From assembly GCA_963676845.2 (NCBI GenBank), contig CAXXKK010000034.1:1-64000 (forward strand): 64,000 bases of DNA, given 5' to 3'. The notes beneath the pieces were generated by a model. The model ran no database searches. It saw only the letters and a program-made list of their open reading frames with translations, and was not told the DNA's origin. Shown in pieces: positions 42,780 through 50,447 of the stretch (position 1 is its first letter; each line of letters begins with the position of its first letter). This DNA is from G963662675 sp963676845 (lineage in GTDB: Bacteria; Bacteroidota; Bacteroidia; Bacteroidales; Prolixibacteraceae). The position numbers and the translations under genes were made by a program.

Positions 42780-43127
42780 ATGAGAAATAAAATTTTACTC
42801 ATATTACTATTATTTGTAAGTACAGTATCGTTTGGACAGTCTTTCGACCAAGTAGATTTGGAAGAAGAGGCTATTCAAATTGAGAAAATATATCCCAATC
42901 CTGCCGACACGTATGTATTTGTAAATCTTATTAGCGATAAAAATTCGAAAGCTACGTTCCTTTTGTATGATATCCTTGGAAATAAAGTTCAGCAGTGGAA
43001 TGATCAGGAAATTATTCCTGGAGAGCAACGTGTTCGTTTAAATCTGAAAGATCATAATTCCGGTATTTATCTTTTACGTATGCAGGTGGAAGGGGAAAGT
43101 GAAGTCGTGAGGTTACGTATTCAGTAA
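42780..43127 (+). CDS. Secreted protein consisting almost only of a T9SS-type C-terminal sorting-like domain
   Basis: 115 residues from the ATG at 42780 (an ATG at 42756 is in frame). Signal peptide MRNKILLILLLFVSTVSFGQ, about 20 acidic residues, then IEKIYPNPADTYVFVNL, ATFLLYDILGNKVQQW and NSGIYLLRMQVEGESEVVRL, which match the type A sorting domain (Por secretion tail) that targets cargo to the type IX secretion system. Normally this domain ends a large exported enzyme; here there is no cargo. It may be a stand-alone T9SS-related domain or the remnant of a larger protein. Confidence 0.75.
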   Translation: MRNKILLILLLFVSTVSFGQSFDQVDLEEEAIQIEKIYPNPADTYVFVNLISDKNSKATFLLYDILGNKVQQWNDQEIIPGEQRVRLNLKDHNSGIYLLRMQVEGESEVVRLRIQ

Positions 43128-43212
43128 GTAGATTTTCAAGGTCTTTTTAAATCATTAATTCCTTTTCATTTATTAACTTCATCTTTCAATTTTTTTCAAG
43201 TTGAAAAGAAAC

Positions 43213-44226
43213 ATGAATCAGATTATAGAATGTGTCCCTAACTTTAGTGAAGGACGGGATAAAAAAGTTATAGCTCAAATTGTAGATGCCATTGATTTGA
43301 CCGATGGAGTTTCTGTGTTAAATGTTGATTCGGGAAAGGCAGCAAACCGAACGGTTGTCACTTTTGTTGGAAATCCTAAAGCTGTTGTTGAGGCTGCTTA
43401 TCGGGGGATAAAAAAAGCGGCAGAGTTGATTGATATGAGCCAACAGAAAGGTGAGCACCCACGTATGGGCGCAACGGATGTTTGTCCGCTTGTTCCGGTA
43501 GCAAATATATCGATGGAGGAAACCGTCAAATATGCAGATCAATTGGCAGAAAGAGTGGGCAACGAGCTTGAAATTCCTGTTTATTGCTACGAATTTAATG
43601 CCCGAATAGAAGAGCGAGAAAGTTTGGCATATTGCCGATCGGGAGAATATGAAGCTTTACCAAAGAAAATAGAAAAAACGGAGTGGAAGCCAGATTTTGG
43701 TCCGGTTCAGTTTAACGAAAAAGCTGGAGCTACTGTAATTGGCGCCCGTAACTTTTTAGTAGCTTACAACATTAATCTAAATACAAAGTCTGTTGAAATT
43801 GCAAAAAAAATTGCTGCAGAACTTCGCGAATCGGGAAGGCTTGTAAAGGATGCTAGCGGGAAATTTATTCGCATTCCCGGAAAAATAAAAAAGCTTCGGG
43901 CTATAGGTTGGTATATTGAAGATTTTGGCTGTGCACAGGTTTCAATGAATTTGATAGATATAAAAGCAACTCCGGTTTATCTCGCCTATGAGGAAGTAAA
44001 AATGAGTGCTGAAAAATATGGAGTGAAAGTTACCGGATCAGAACAGATTGGCCTTATTCCTTTGCAGGCGATACTTGAAACCGGAAAATACTTTTTACAA
44101 AAGCAAAATAAAAGCACTGCTGTTTCAGACAATGAAATTATCAACTGTGCTGTCCATGAATTAGGTTTAAATGAACTGGCCCCATTCGATCCTTCCAGGC
44201 GAATTATTGAATACTTGTTGAAGTAA
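43213..44226 (+). CDS. ftcD: Glutamate formimidoyltransferase (FtcD N-terminal type)
   Basis: 337 residues from the ATG at 43213; a TTG at 43201 is in frame. It moves the formimino group from formiminoglutamate, a histidine breakdown product, to tetrahydrofolate. Motifs: ECVPNFSEGRDKKVI, GNPKAVVEAAYRG, QQKGEHPRMGATDVCPLVPV (His and Gly-rich active-site loop), GARNFLVAYNINL and GSEQIGLIPLQAIL. The cyclodeaminase domain found in fused FtcDs is absent, as in many bacteria. It stands alone here, without hut genes, but adds to several folate and one-carbon genes in the next 18 kb (metE, folD). Confidence 0.93.
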   Translation: MNQIIECVPNFSEGRDKKVIAQIVDAIDLTDGVSVLNVDSGKAANRTVVTFVGNPKAVVEAAYRGIKKAAELIDMSQQKGEHPRMGATDVCPLVPVANISMEETVKYADQLAERVGNELEIPVYCYEFNARIEERESLAYCRSGEYEALPKKIEKTEWKPDFGPVQFNEKAGATVIGARNFLVAYNINLNTKSVEIAKKIAAELRESGRLVKDASGKFIRIPGKIKKLRAIGWYIEDFGCAQVSMNLIDIKATPVYLAYEEVKMSAEKYGVKVTGSEQIGLIPLQAILETGKYFLQKQNKSTAVSDNEIINCAVHELGLNELAPFDPSRRIIEYLLK

Positions 44227-44261
44227 ATGCTTTTCAGAATAAGTGTTTTGAGTTATTAACA

Positions 44262-44291
44262 ACCTTGCATCGCTTCTGGATCAAGGCTTTT
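44262..44291 (+). terminator. Possible terminator after ftcD
   Basis: CCTTG (44263-44267) and CAAGG (44282-44286) plus an inner ATC/GAT pair, followed by CTTTTTC. A competing hairpin (44283-44288 with 44300-44305) overlaps it. Weak. Confidence 0.35.
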
Positions 44292-44362
44292 TCTATTACA
44301 GCCTTTATTTTCGTTAATAACTTCATGTTTATTTACTGATTGAAATAGCTTAAAATTGTATC

Positions 44363-44553
44363 TGATTGTTGGTTCATTTTATGTTTTCAACCTAAAATGA
44401 TAAAAGGGAATCCCGTGAGAATCGGGAGCTATGCCCGTAGCTGTAAGTTCACCGATATTTTTTGATCTACTTACGCCACTGTCCGCTACCAGCCCGGGAA
44501 AAGGATGGGAAGGCTTTCAAAAGATGAACAAGCCAGAAGACCTGCCTCAATCA
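44363..44553 (+). promoter_or_regulatory. Cobalamin riboswitch upstream of nrdDG
   Basis: All landmarks of the cobalamin aptamer are present in order: AAAAGGGAATCCCGTGAGAA (44403 onward), GCCCGTAGCTGTAA, GCCACTGTCC, GATGGGAAGGC and the B12 box AAGCCAGAAGACCTGCC (44530-44546). Closing helix P1 can form between TGATTG (44363-44368) and CAATCA (44548-44553). The same 3' strand, TCAATCA (44547-44553), can instead pair with TGATTGA (44592-44598) downstream, a plausible switch. Cobalamin binding normally lowers expression of the downstream genes. Start and end are estimates from the P1 pairing. Confidence 0.93.
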
Positions 44554-44685
44554 AAAATAAATTAGACTTTCGGGAGTTGAAGTCTGGTTCATGATTGAAT
44601 AGGTTTTCCCATAAATTATTCCATCTGTGTGCCAAATTTCCCTCTGCTTAAAATAAGGAACAGGTAAAATAAATATTGATAAGTT

Positions 44686-46806
44686 ATGAGCAGTGCAGAA
44701 TTATTCATCGTAAAAAGAGACGGGAAGAGAGTCTCGTTTTCTATAGATAAAATTAAGAATGCTATTAAAAAAGCATTTTTATCAGTTGGAAGTTTCGCAA
44801 ATGAAGAAGACCTTACAAATATTCTTCACCGATTGAATATTCGGAGTGAAATGAGTGTGGAAGATGTTCAAAATCAGGTGGAACGTTCGTTGATGGCAGA
44901 GAATTATTTTGCAGTAGCAAAATCATATATGCTATACCGTCAGAAGCATTCAGAAGATAGGGAAACCAGAGATCGTATTAAATTCCTGATCGATTACTGT
45001 GCCGCCGGAAATGCTGCGAGTGGAAGTAAATTTGATGCTAATGCTAATGTTGATAAGAAAAACATTGCAACACTTATTGGAGAGCTTCCAAAAGGGAACT
45101 TTATTCGCTTAAATCGTCGTTTGTTGACAGATCGTTTGTCTGATCGATTCGGGAAAGAGCTATCAGATAAATACTTAAGCTATTTGAATCATCACTTTAT
45201 TTACAAAAACGATGAAACAAGCCTGGCTCCTTATTGTGCAAGTATAACCATGTATCCCTGGTTGTTGGATGGAACATCTAAAATTGGGGGAAATTCTTCA
45301 GCTCCAACTAATTTGAAATCGTTCTGTGGTGGATTTATCAATATGGTTTTCATTGTTTCCAGCATGTTGAGCGGAGCATGTGCCACTCCTGAATTCCTAA
45401 TGTACATGAATTATTTCATTGCTAAGGAATATGGCGAAGATTATTATAAACGCAGTAATGATGTTGTTGATTTGTCTGCACGTAAACGTACTATCGATAA
45501 AATAATCACTGATTGTTTTGAGCAAATTGTTTATTCCTTAAATCAGCCTACCGGTGCACGAAATTTCCAGGCTGTGTTCTGGAATGTTGCCTACTACGAT
45601 AAATTCTATTTCGAAAGTTTATTTGGTGAATTTATATTCCCCGATGGAAGCAAACCACAATGGGAATCGTTAAGTTGGTTGCAAAAACGATTTATGGGCT
45701 GGTTCAATAAAGAACGTACAAGAACCATGTTGACTTTCCCTGTTGAAACCATGGCCTTACTTACCGAGAATGGCGATGCAAAAGATAAAGAATACGGTGA
45801 TTTTACGGCAAAAATGTATAGCGAAGGGCATTCATTCTTTACCTATTTGAGCGATAATGCCGACAGTTTAAGCTCTTGTTGTCGCTTGCGTAATGAAATT
45901 CAGGATAATGGATTTAGCTATACCTTGGGAGCTGGTGGTGTTTCTACAGGGTCAAAAAGTGTGTTAACCATTAATCTAAATCGTTGTATTCAGCAGGCTC
46001 ATAAAGAAAAAATACACTACATGAACTTTCTCGAAGATGTAGTTGATTTGGTCCATAAAGTGCAACTGGGATATAATGATAATTTGAAAGAATTGCATGA
46101 AAAAGGAATGCTTCCATTGTTTAATGCAGGTTATATCAACCTGGGGCGGCAATACCTTACCATTGGAATAAACGGTTTGGTTGAGGCTGCTGAGTTTTTA
46201 GGGATTGAGATTAATGACAATTCTGAATACGAAAAATTTACTAGTGATGTGCTTGGACTAATTGAAATTTACAATAAAAAGTACCGCATGAAAGATGTAC
46301 TATTCAATTGTGAAATGATTCCAGCTGAGAATGTGGGTGTTAAACATGCAAAATGGGATAAGGAAGATGGTTATTTTGTCCCACGCGATTGTTATAACAG
46401 TTATTTTTATGCGGTTGAAGATGAATCGCTTAATGTGATTGATAAATTCAAGGTTCATGGAAAGAAATACATTGAGCATTTAACCGGTGGCTCAGCTCTG
46501 CATATGAATCTGGAAGAGCATTTAAGTGAAGCTCAGTATCGTCAGTTGCTTCGGGTTGCCGCAAAAGAAGGGTGTAATTATTTCACCTTTAATATTCCGA
46601 ACACAATTTGTAACGAATGTGGCAATATCGATAAGCGATACTTAAAGGAATGTCCAAAATGTAAAAGCAAAAACATCGATTACCTGACACGTATTATTGG
46701 TTACATGAAGAGGGTAAGTAGCTTTTCTGATGCTCGCCAAAAAGAAGCAGCTAAACGATATTACGCTCAAAAGAATAAAAAAGAAAAAGTGGAAGAATAT
46801 GCTTAA
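44686..46806 (+). CDS. nrdD: Anaerobic (class III) ribonucleoside-triphosphate reductase
   Basis: 706 residues. It makes deoxyribonucleotides under anaerobic conditions by a glycyl radical mechanism. N-terminal ATP-cone (residues about 5-95: IVKRDGKRVSFSIDKIKNAI), the catalytic body, a C-terminal zinc site with Cys642, Cys645, Cys656 and Cys659 (CNECG and CPKCK), and the radical Gly672 in TRIIGYM. Needs no cobalamin. It overlaps nrdG by 8 bases and follows a cobalamin riboswitch at 44363-44553, so B12 should repress it, which predicts a B12-dependent class II reductase elsewhere in the genome. Confidence 0.96.
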   Translation: MSSAELFIVKRDGKRVSFSIDKIKNAIKKAFLSVGSFANEEDLTNILHRLNIRSEMSVEDVQNQVERSLMAENYFAVAKSYMLYRQKHSEDRETRDRIKFLIDYCAAGNAASGSKFDANANVDKKNIATLIGELPKGNFIRLNRRLLTDRLSDRFGKELSDKYLSYLNHHFIYKNDETSLAPYCASITMYPWLLDGTSKIGGNSSAPTNLKSFCGGFINMVFIVSSMLSGACATPEFLMYMNYFIAKEYGEDYYKRSNDVVDLSARKRTIDKIITDCFEQIVYSLNQPTGARNFQAVFWNVAYYDKFYFESLFGEFIFPDGSKPQWESLSWLQKRFMGWFNKERTRTMLTFPVETMALLTENGDAKDKEYGDFTAKMYSEGHSFFTYLSDNADSLSSCCRLRNEIQDNGFSYTLGAGGVSTGSKSVLTINLNRCIQQAHKEKIHYMNFLEDVVDLVHKVQLGYNDNLKELHEKGMLPLFNAGYINLGRQYLTIGINGLVEAAEFLGIEINDNSEYEKFTSDVLGLIEIYNKKYRMKDVLFNCEMIPAENVGVKHAKWDKEDGYFVPRDCYNSYFYAVEDESLNVIDKFKVHGKKYIEHLTGGSALHMNLEEHLSEAQYRQLLRVAAKEGCNYFTFNIPNTICNECGNIDKRYLKECPKCKSKNIDYLTRIIGYMKRVSSFSDARQKEAAKRYYAQKNKKEKVEEYA

Positions 46807-47266
46807 ATATTACAACTACGATATAGTTTTTCAGGAAATTCCAAATGAAGTTACGTTGGCTATCAATATCACGAATTGTCCAAATCGTTGTAAAGGATGT
46901 CACAGTCCGCATTTGCAAAAAGATATAGGAGAAGAGCTAAACGAAGAACGAATTGTTTCGTTAATGGATAAATACGTTTCAGCAATTACCTGTTTTTGTT
47001 TTATGGGAGGGGATGGTAATCCTCCACGGGTTGCTGCTTTAGCAAATTTTCTTCGCCTTCATTACCCTGATGTTAAAGTGGCATGGTATTCGGGATGCGC
47101 AAAATTGCCTGCCGGATTTGAAATACAAAACTTTCAGTACATCAAGCTAGGTGGCTATGAGGAAGATTTAGGAGCACTAAAAAGTGAAACAAGTAACCAG
47201 CATTTGTTTGAAATACAACAAAATGGCTTGATGAGAGACGTGAGTTATTTATTTAAAACTACATAA
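46799..47266 (+). CDS. nrdG: Anaerobic ribonucleotide reductase-activating protein
   Basis: 155 residues from the ATG at 46799, inside the end of nrdD; the longer open frame upstream is an nrdD shadow. A radical SAM enzyme that makes the glycyl radical on NrdD. The cluster motif is CPNRCKGCHSP, the usual CxxxCxxC, and the SAM-binding region is FCFMGGDGNPP. It starts MLKYYNYDIVFQEIPNEVTL as in the family. Translational coupling to nrdD is likely. Confidence 0.95.
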   Translation: MLKYYNYDIVFQEIPNEVTLAINITNCPNRCKGCHSPHLQKDIGEELNEERIVSLMDKYVSAITCFCFMGGDGNPPRVAALANFLRLHYPDVKVAWYSGCAKLPAGFEIQNFQYIKLGGYEEDLGALKSETSNQHLFEIQQNGLMRDVSYLFKTT

Positions 47267-47301
47267 GTAGCGTCATTTTTACTACATATTTACTAAATAG
47301 A

Positions 47302-47324
47302 GAGTTGCCTTGTTAAGGCAGCTC
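47302..47324 (+). other. Hairpin between nrdG and queH
   Basis: GAGTTGCCTT (47302-47311) pairs with AAGGCAGCTC (47315-47324) around a three-base loop, but no T-run follows, so it is a poor terminator. Transcription from nrdDG into queH is therefore possible. Confidence 0.4.
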
Positions 47325-47361
47325 CTCCTATTTTCCGGGAAGATTGTTATATCATTGACTT

Positions 47362-47940
47362 ATGACTGTGCACCGATTTATTTCTATACCGTATCCGGCT
47401 GATACCATTTTGCTGCATTCTTGTTGCGCACCATGTTCAAGTGGTATCATTGATTATTTGTTGGATCAAAATATCAAGCCAATCATTTTTTATTTCAATC
47501 CAAATATTTTTCCAACCGAAGAATATGAGATACGGAAAGCTGAAAATAAAAGGTATGCAAATGCCCTGGAAATTCCGTTTGTGGATGCGGATTACAGTTA
47601 CGATAGATGGAAAATAAAACTTAACCATTTGAGTGATGAGCCGGAGCGTGGTCAACGTTGCCTTGAATGTTTTAAAATACGACTGGTTGAAACAGCCAGC
47701 TATGCCCATAGTAACGGTTATAAAATATTTGCTACTACTCTTGCTAGCTCACGTTGGAAAAGTCTTACTCAGATTAATGAAGCTGGAAATTATGCTGCAA
47801 GTTTATTTCCTGATGTTACTTTTTGGGCAAATAACTGGCGCAAAAACGGGTTGGCTCAAAATCAAGCTAAAATTATTCGCGAATACAATTTTTATCGCCA
47901 ACAATACTGTGGTTGCGAGTATAGCCTGTGCAGTGTTTAA
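47362..47940 (+). CDS. queH: Epoxyqueuosine reductase QueH (DUF208)
   Basis: 192 residues. It carries out the last step of queuosine synthesis in tRNA, reducing epoxyqueuosine to queuosine, and is the B12-independent replacement of the cobalamin enzyme QueG. Motifs of the family: HSCCAPCS (Cys21, Cys22, Cys25), ERGQRCLECFKIRL, FATTLASSRWKS and the C-terminal YCGCEYSLC. These cysteines bind an iron-sulfur cluster and a second metal. It lies 95 bases after nrdG on the same strand and may be cotranscribed with it under the cobalamin riboswitch. Confidence 0.93.
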   Translation: MTVHRFISIPYPADTILLHSCCAPCSSGIIDYLLDQNIKPIIFYFNPNIFPTEEYEIRKAENKRYANALEIPFVDADYSYDRWKIKLNHLSDEPERGQRCLECFKIRLVETASYAHSNGYKIFATTLASSRWKSLTQINEAGNYAASLFPDVTFWANNWRKNGLAQNQAKIIREYNFYRQQYCGCEYSLCSV

Positions 47941-48049
47941 AAAATAACAGATTGAATAGCTGAAAAATCCGTGCCCATTGTGTTGAAATATGTGTTGAGA
48001 AAATAGATCCTTGGGAATATTAACCTGTAGGCTGCATCAAATTGTAGTT

Positions 48050-48553
48050 TTATGCCTGTAAATCTATTATGGGAATTGCATAAGTTTGCTTTATCTCACC
48101 CATAACAAACAAGCTTTGCAGACTGCCAATTCCATCAATATTGCCCAATTTGTTTAAAACAAAGTCTTGGTAATGCTTCATGTTTTTCACATATATTTTC
48201 AAGATAAAATCATAATCGCCTGAAATGTTGTAACATTCAGTCACTTCGTCAATGGCAAGTATAGCTTCCATGAATTGAGAGCCCAGCTCTTTCGTGTGCT
48301 GTTTTAAACGAACATTGCAAAAAATCATCAGTTCTTTATTGAGTTTTGCGGCATCAAGAATGGCTGCATACTTTTTTATAATACCCGATTTTTCCAGTCG
48401 TTTTATACGTTCAAATACAGGAGTAGGAGACAGATTGACCCTTGCTGCCACTTCTTTATTTGTTAAGGACGAATCTTCTTGAAGGATTTTAAGTATGGCC
48501 AAATCCGTTTTATCCAAAAAGCCAGTAGTTGTTTTTTCTGTTTTGATGCTCAT
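48050..48553 (-). CDS. Lrp/AsnC-family transcriptional regulator
   Basis: 167 residues. N-terminal winged helix-turn-helix (TNKEVAARVNLSPTPVFERI then KRLEKSGIIKKY) and a C-terminal RAM ligand-binding domain (CNVRLKQHTKELGSQFMEAI, YNISGDYDFILKIYVK). Such regulators bind amino acids, often leucine or methionine. It is divergent from the MetE-like gene at 48688 and a perfect palindrome lies between them, so it probably controls that gene and itself. Confidence 0.93.
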   Translation of the reverse strand: MSIKTEKTTTGFLDKTDLAILKILQEDSSLTNKEVAARVNLSPTPVFERIKRLEKSGIIKKYAAILDAAKLNKELMIFCNVRLKQHTKELGSQFMEAILAIDEVTECYNISGDYDFILKIYVKNMKHYQDFVLNKLGNIDGIGSLQSLFVMGEIKQTYAIPIIDLQA

Positions 48554-48596
48554 TTGTTGACTTGTTTAGTGTTAATTTCTGTTTAAATAGTAAAAG

Positions 48597-48611
48597 TAGG
48601 TATAATACCTA
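48597..48611. promoter_or_regulatory. Candidate Lrp operator
   Basis: TAGGTATAATACCTA is a perfect palindrome with a one-base centre between the divergent Lrp and MetE-like genes. Length and position suit an Lrp/AsnC binding site. Confidence 0.5.
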
Positions 48612-48626
48612 AATAAAAATAAATAC

Positions 48627-48657
48627 TTGGATGTATATTCTTGTGGAAGTAGCTTTG
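48627..48657 (+). promoter_or_regulatory. Promoter of the MetE-like gene
   Basis: TTG (48627-48629), 20-base spacer, TAGCTTTG (48650-48657), 30 bases before the ATG. The candidate Lrp operator ends 16 bases upstream of the -33 box. Confidence 0.6.
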
Positions 48658-48687
48658 TTGGTGTAAAAATCTATAAAATTTGAAATA

Positions 48688-49812
48688 ATGAGCAATAACA
48701 GTACATTTCACAAAGCTGATTTGGTAGGTAGTTTCTTGCGTCCTGAAAAGCTAAAAGAAGCACGCGAAAAATTTGAGGCTGGAAAAATTAGTCTTGAAGA
48801 ATTAACAAAAGTCGAAGACGAGGCTGTTTTGGGCATAATTGCCAAACAAAAAGAATTAGGCTATAAAGCAATTAGTGATGGTGAGTTCCGTCGTAGCTAC
48901 TGGCATCTCGATTTCTTTTGGGGGTTTGATGGTGTTGACCACGTAAACATGGGGCAAGGCTACATGTTTCACGGAGAAGAGACTCGTGATGATTCGGCTC
49001 GCTTAAGCGGAAAAATTAGTTTTTCGGGAAATCATCCTTTTCTTGCGCACTTTAAATTTTTAAAAGAAAATGTTGGCGACGATTTTGACGCTCGTGTTAG
49101 TATTCCATCTCCATCGCAATTATATGCCGAATTAGTTCGGGGTGTGAATGAAGATAAAGCAAAAGAAATTTACCCAAATCAAGCTGATTTAGTTGATGAT
49201 ATAGCGAAAGCCTACCGTGATTCAATTCTTGCTTTCTATAACTTAGGTTGCCGTGATCTAAAACTCGACGATTGTACATGGGGAATGCTTTGCGATACCG
49301 AATTCTGGAAAACAATGGCAGGTCCCGATTTTGACACAAAAATATTGGAGGACCTGTATCTGGAACTAAATAATAAAGCCTTAGTGGATTTACCTTCCGA
49401 TTTGAAATTATCAACCCATGTTTGTCGCGGGAATTACCATTCAACCTATGCAACAAAGGGTGGTTACGAACCAGTTGCTGAAAGTTTGTTTGCCAAAGAA
49501 AACGTGGAAACCTATTTTCTGGAATTTGACGATGAACGTTCTGGTAATTTTGAGCCCTTACGCTTTGTTCCTAAAGACAAGAAAGTTGTCCTTGGCTTGG
49601 TAACCAGCAAAACACCACAGTTAGAAGAGAAAGAAACAATAAAAAGCCGGATTTTGGAAGCTGCTAAATATGTCGATTTGGAGAGATTGTCTTTAAGTCC
49701 TCAATGTGGTTTTGCTTCTACAGAAGAAGGAAACATTCTTACAGAAGAAGACCAATGGGAAAAAATGCAATTGGTTCAGGAAATTTCAAAAGAAGTATGG
49801 TCGCAAGACTAA
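48688..49812 (+). CDS. MetE C-terminal-like methionine synthase family protein (YxjG/YxjH type)
   Basis: 374 residues, corresponding to the catalytic half of cobalamin-independent methionine synthase without the N-terminal half. The zinc and homocysteine site is visible in STHVCRGNYHSTY (His and Cys) and SPQCGFAS (Cys); GSFLRPEKLKEAREKFEAGK and SDGEFRRSYW mark the YxjG-like group. It may transfer a methyl group to homocysteine from a donor that is not the usual polyglutamyl folate; the exact donor is not known from sequence. Divergent from an Lrp regulator and upstream of full-length metE, but with its own promoter and terminator. Confidence 0.85.
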   Translation: MSNNSTFHKADLVGSFLRPEKLKEAREKFEAGKISLEELTKVEDEAVLGIIAKQKELGYKAISDGEFRRSYWHLDFFWGFDGVDHVNMGQGYMFHGEETRDDSARLSGKISFSGNHPFLAHFKFLKENVGDDFDARVSIPSPSQLYAELVRGVNEDKAKEIYPNQADLVDDIAKAYRDSILAFYNLGCRDLKLDDCTWGMLCDTEFWKTMAGPDFDTKILEDLYLELNNKALVDLPSDLKLSTHVCRGNYHSTYATKGGYEPVAESLFAKENVETYFLEFDDERSGNFEPLRFVPKDKKVVLGLVTSKTPQLEEKETIKSRILEAAKYVDLERLSLSPQCGFASTEEGNILTEEDQWEKMQLVQEISKEVWSQD

Positions 49813-49868
49813 TATAAAGATATATGTAGAAAATAATGTGCCTGAAAATTATACTGTTTTGTAATTAT

Positions 49869-49907
49869 AAGCAGAAGGGCTTACTCAAGCTTTGTCTGCT
49901 TCTTTTC
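49869..49907 (+). terminator. Terminator after the MetE-like gene
   Basis: AAGCAGAAGGGCTT (49869-49882) pairs with AAGCTTTGTCTGCTT (49887-49901), one bulged G and G-U pairs, then CTTTTC. Confidence 0.7.
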
Positions 49908-50076
49908 AGGTAATAGACCTTGATTTTAATCTTCAAAATAGGATTATTTGAATACTATTTGTGATATCAATTTCTGTTGATGATAGATCTTAGTGTCACC
50001 TTATCAGGTGATTAAACTCTGACAGCTACTGTCGAATTCAGTTATTATTAACACTAGTTTGATGTTAGCTGGATTT
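49908..50076. other. Intergenic stretch upstream of the metE promoter
   Basis: A/T-rich; contains only small hairpins (TCACCT 49995-50000 with AGGTGA 50005-50010). No gene or RNA recognised. Confidence 0.5.
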
Positions 50077-50077
50077 C

Positions 50078-50107
50078 TTGTTCTTAATGAACTTTATTGT
50101 ATCTTTG
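50078..50107 (+). promoter_or_regulatory. Consensus promoter of the riboswitch-metE transcript
   Basis: TTG (50078-50080), 19-base spacer, TATCTTTG (50100-50107). Transcription should start about 50113, just ahead of the riboswitch. Confidence 0.7.
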
Positions 50108-50134
50108 CCATCACGTTCAAAATAAATATTGGAG

Positions 50135-50310
50135 ATAAGATACCTCGTAAAACGGGTTTAATAGGGAATCACGGGAGAATCGTGAGCTGACGCGCAACTG
50201 TAAAGTCTAATTTCAGTTTTGCAATCTAAAAGCCACTGTCTGTAAAACCGGATGTACCGGAAAAGATGGGAAGGCGTTGCAAAACGGACAAGCCAGGAGA
50301 CCTGTCTTAT
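50135..50310 (+). promoter_or_regulatory. Cobalamin riboswitch upstream of metE
   Basis: Elements in order: ATAGGGAATCACGGGAGAAT (50161 onward), GCGCAACTGTAA, GCCACTGTC, GATGGGAAGGC and the B12 box AAGCCAGGAGACCTGTC (50290-50306). P1 can form between ATAAGA (50135-50140) and TCTTAT (50305-50310). The 137 bases up to metE contain a TTGCTT/AAGCAA hairpin (50325-50344) but no clear T-run terminator, so control may act on translation. Repression of B12-independent MetE by cobalamin is a well-established use of this riboswitch. Confidence 0.95.
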
Positions 50311-50447
50311 TTTATGAACGGCAATTGCTTCGCGATAAAAGCAACAGTCAGGAACGAATTCTATCTACTTTTCATTTTCGTAATCCTTACTATTATTTTA
50401 TTCGCGCAGGCAGCAGGCAACTTGTTTGTTAATTTAATAATTGCTGA

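Noticed and set aside
44262..44310. Overlapping hairpins after ftcD as an attenuator of nrdD
   Set aside because: They lie upstream of the riboswitch with weak stems; more likely a poor ftcD terminator.
46730..46798. Longer N-terminus for NrdG
   Set aside because: The added residues are Lys-rich out-of-frame translation of the nrdD end; the family starts at the ATG at 46799.
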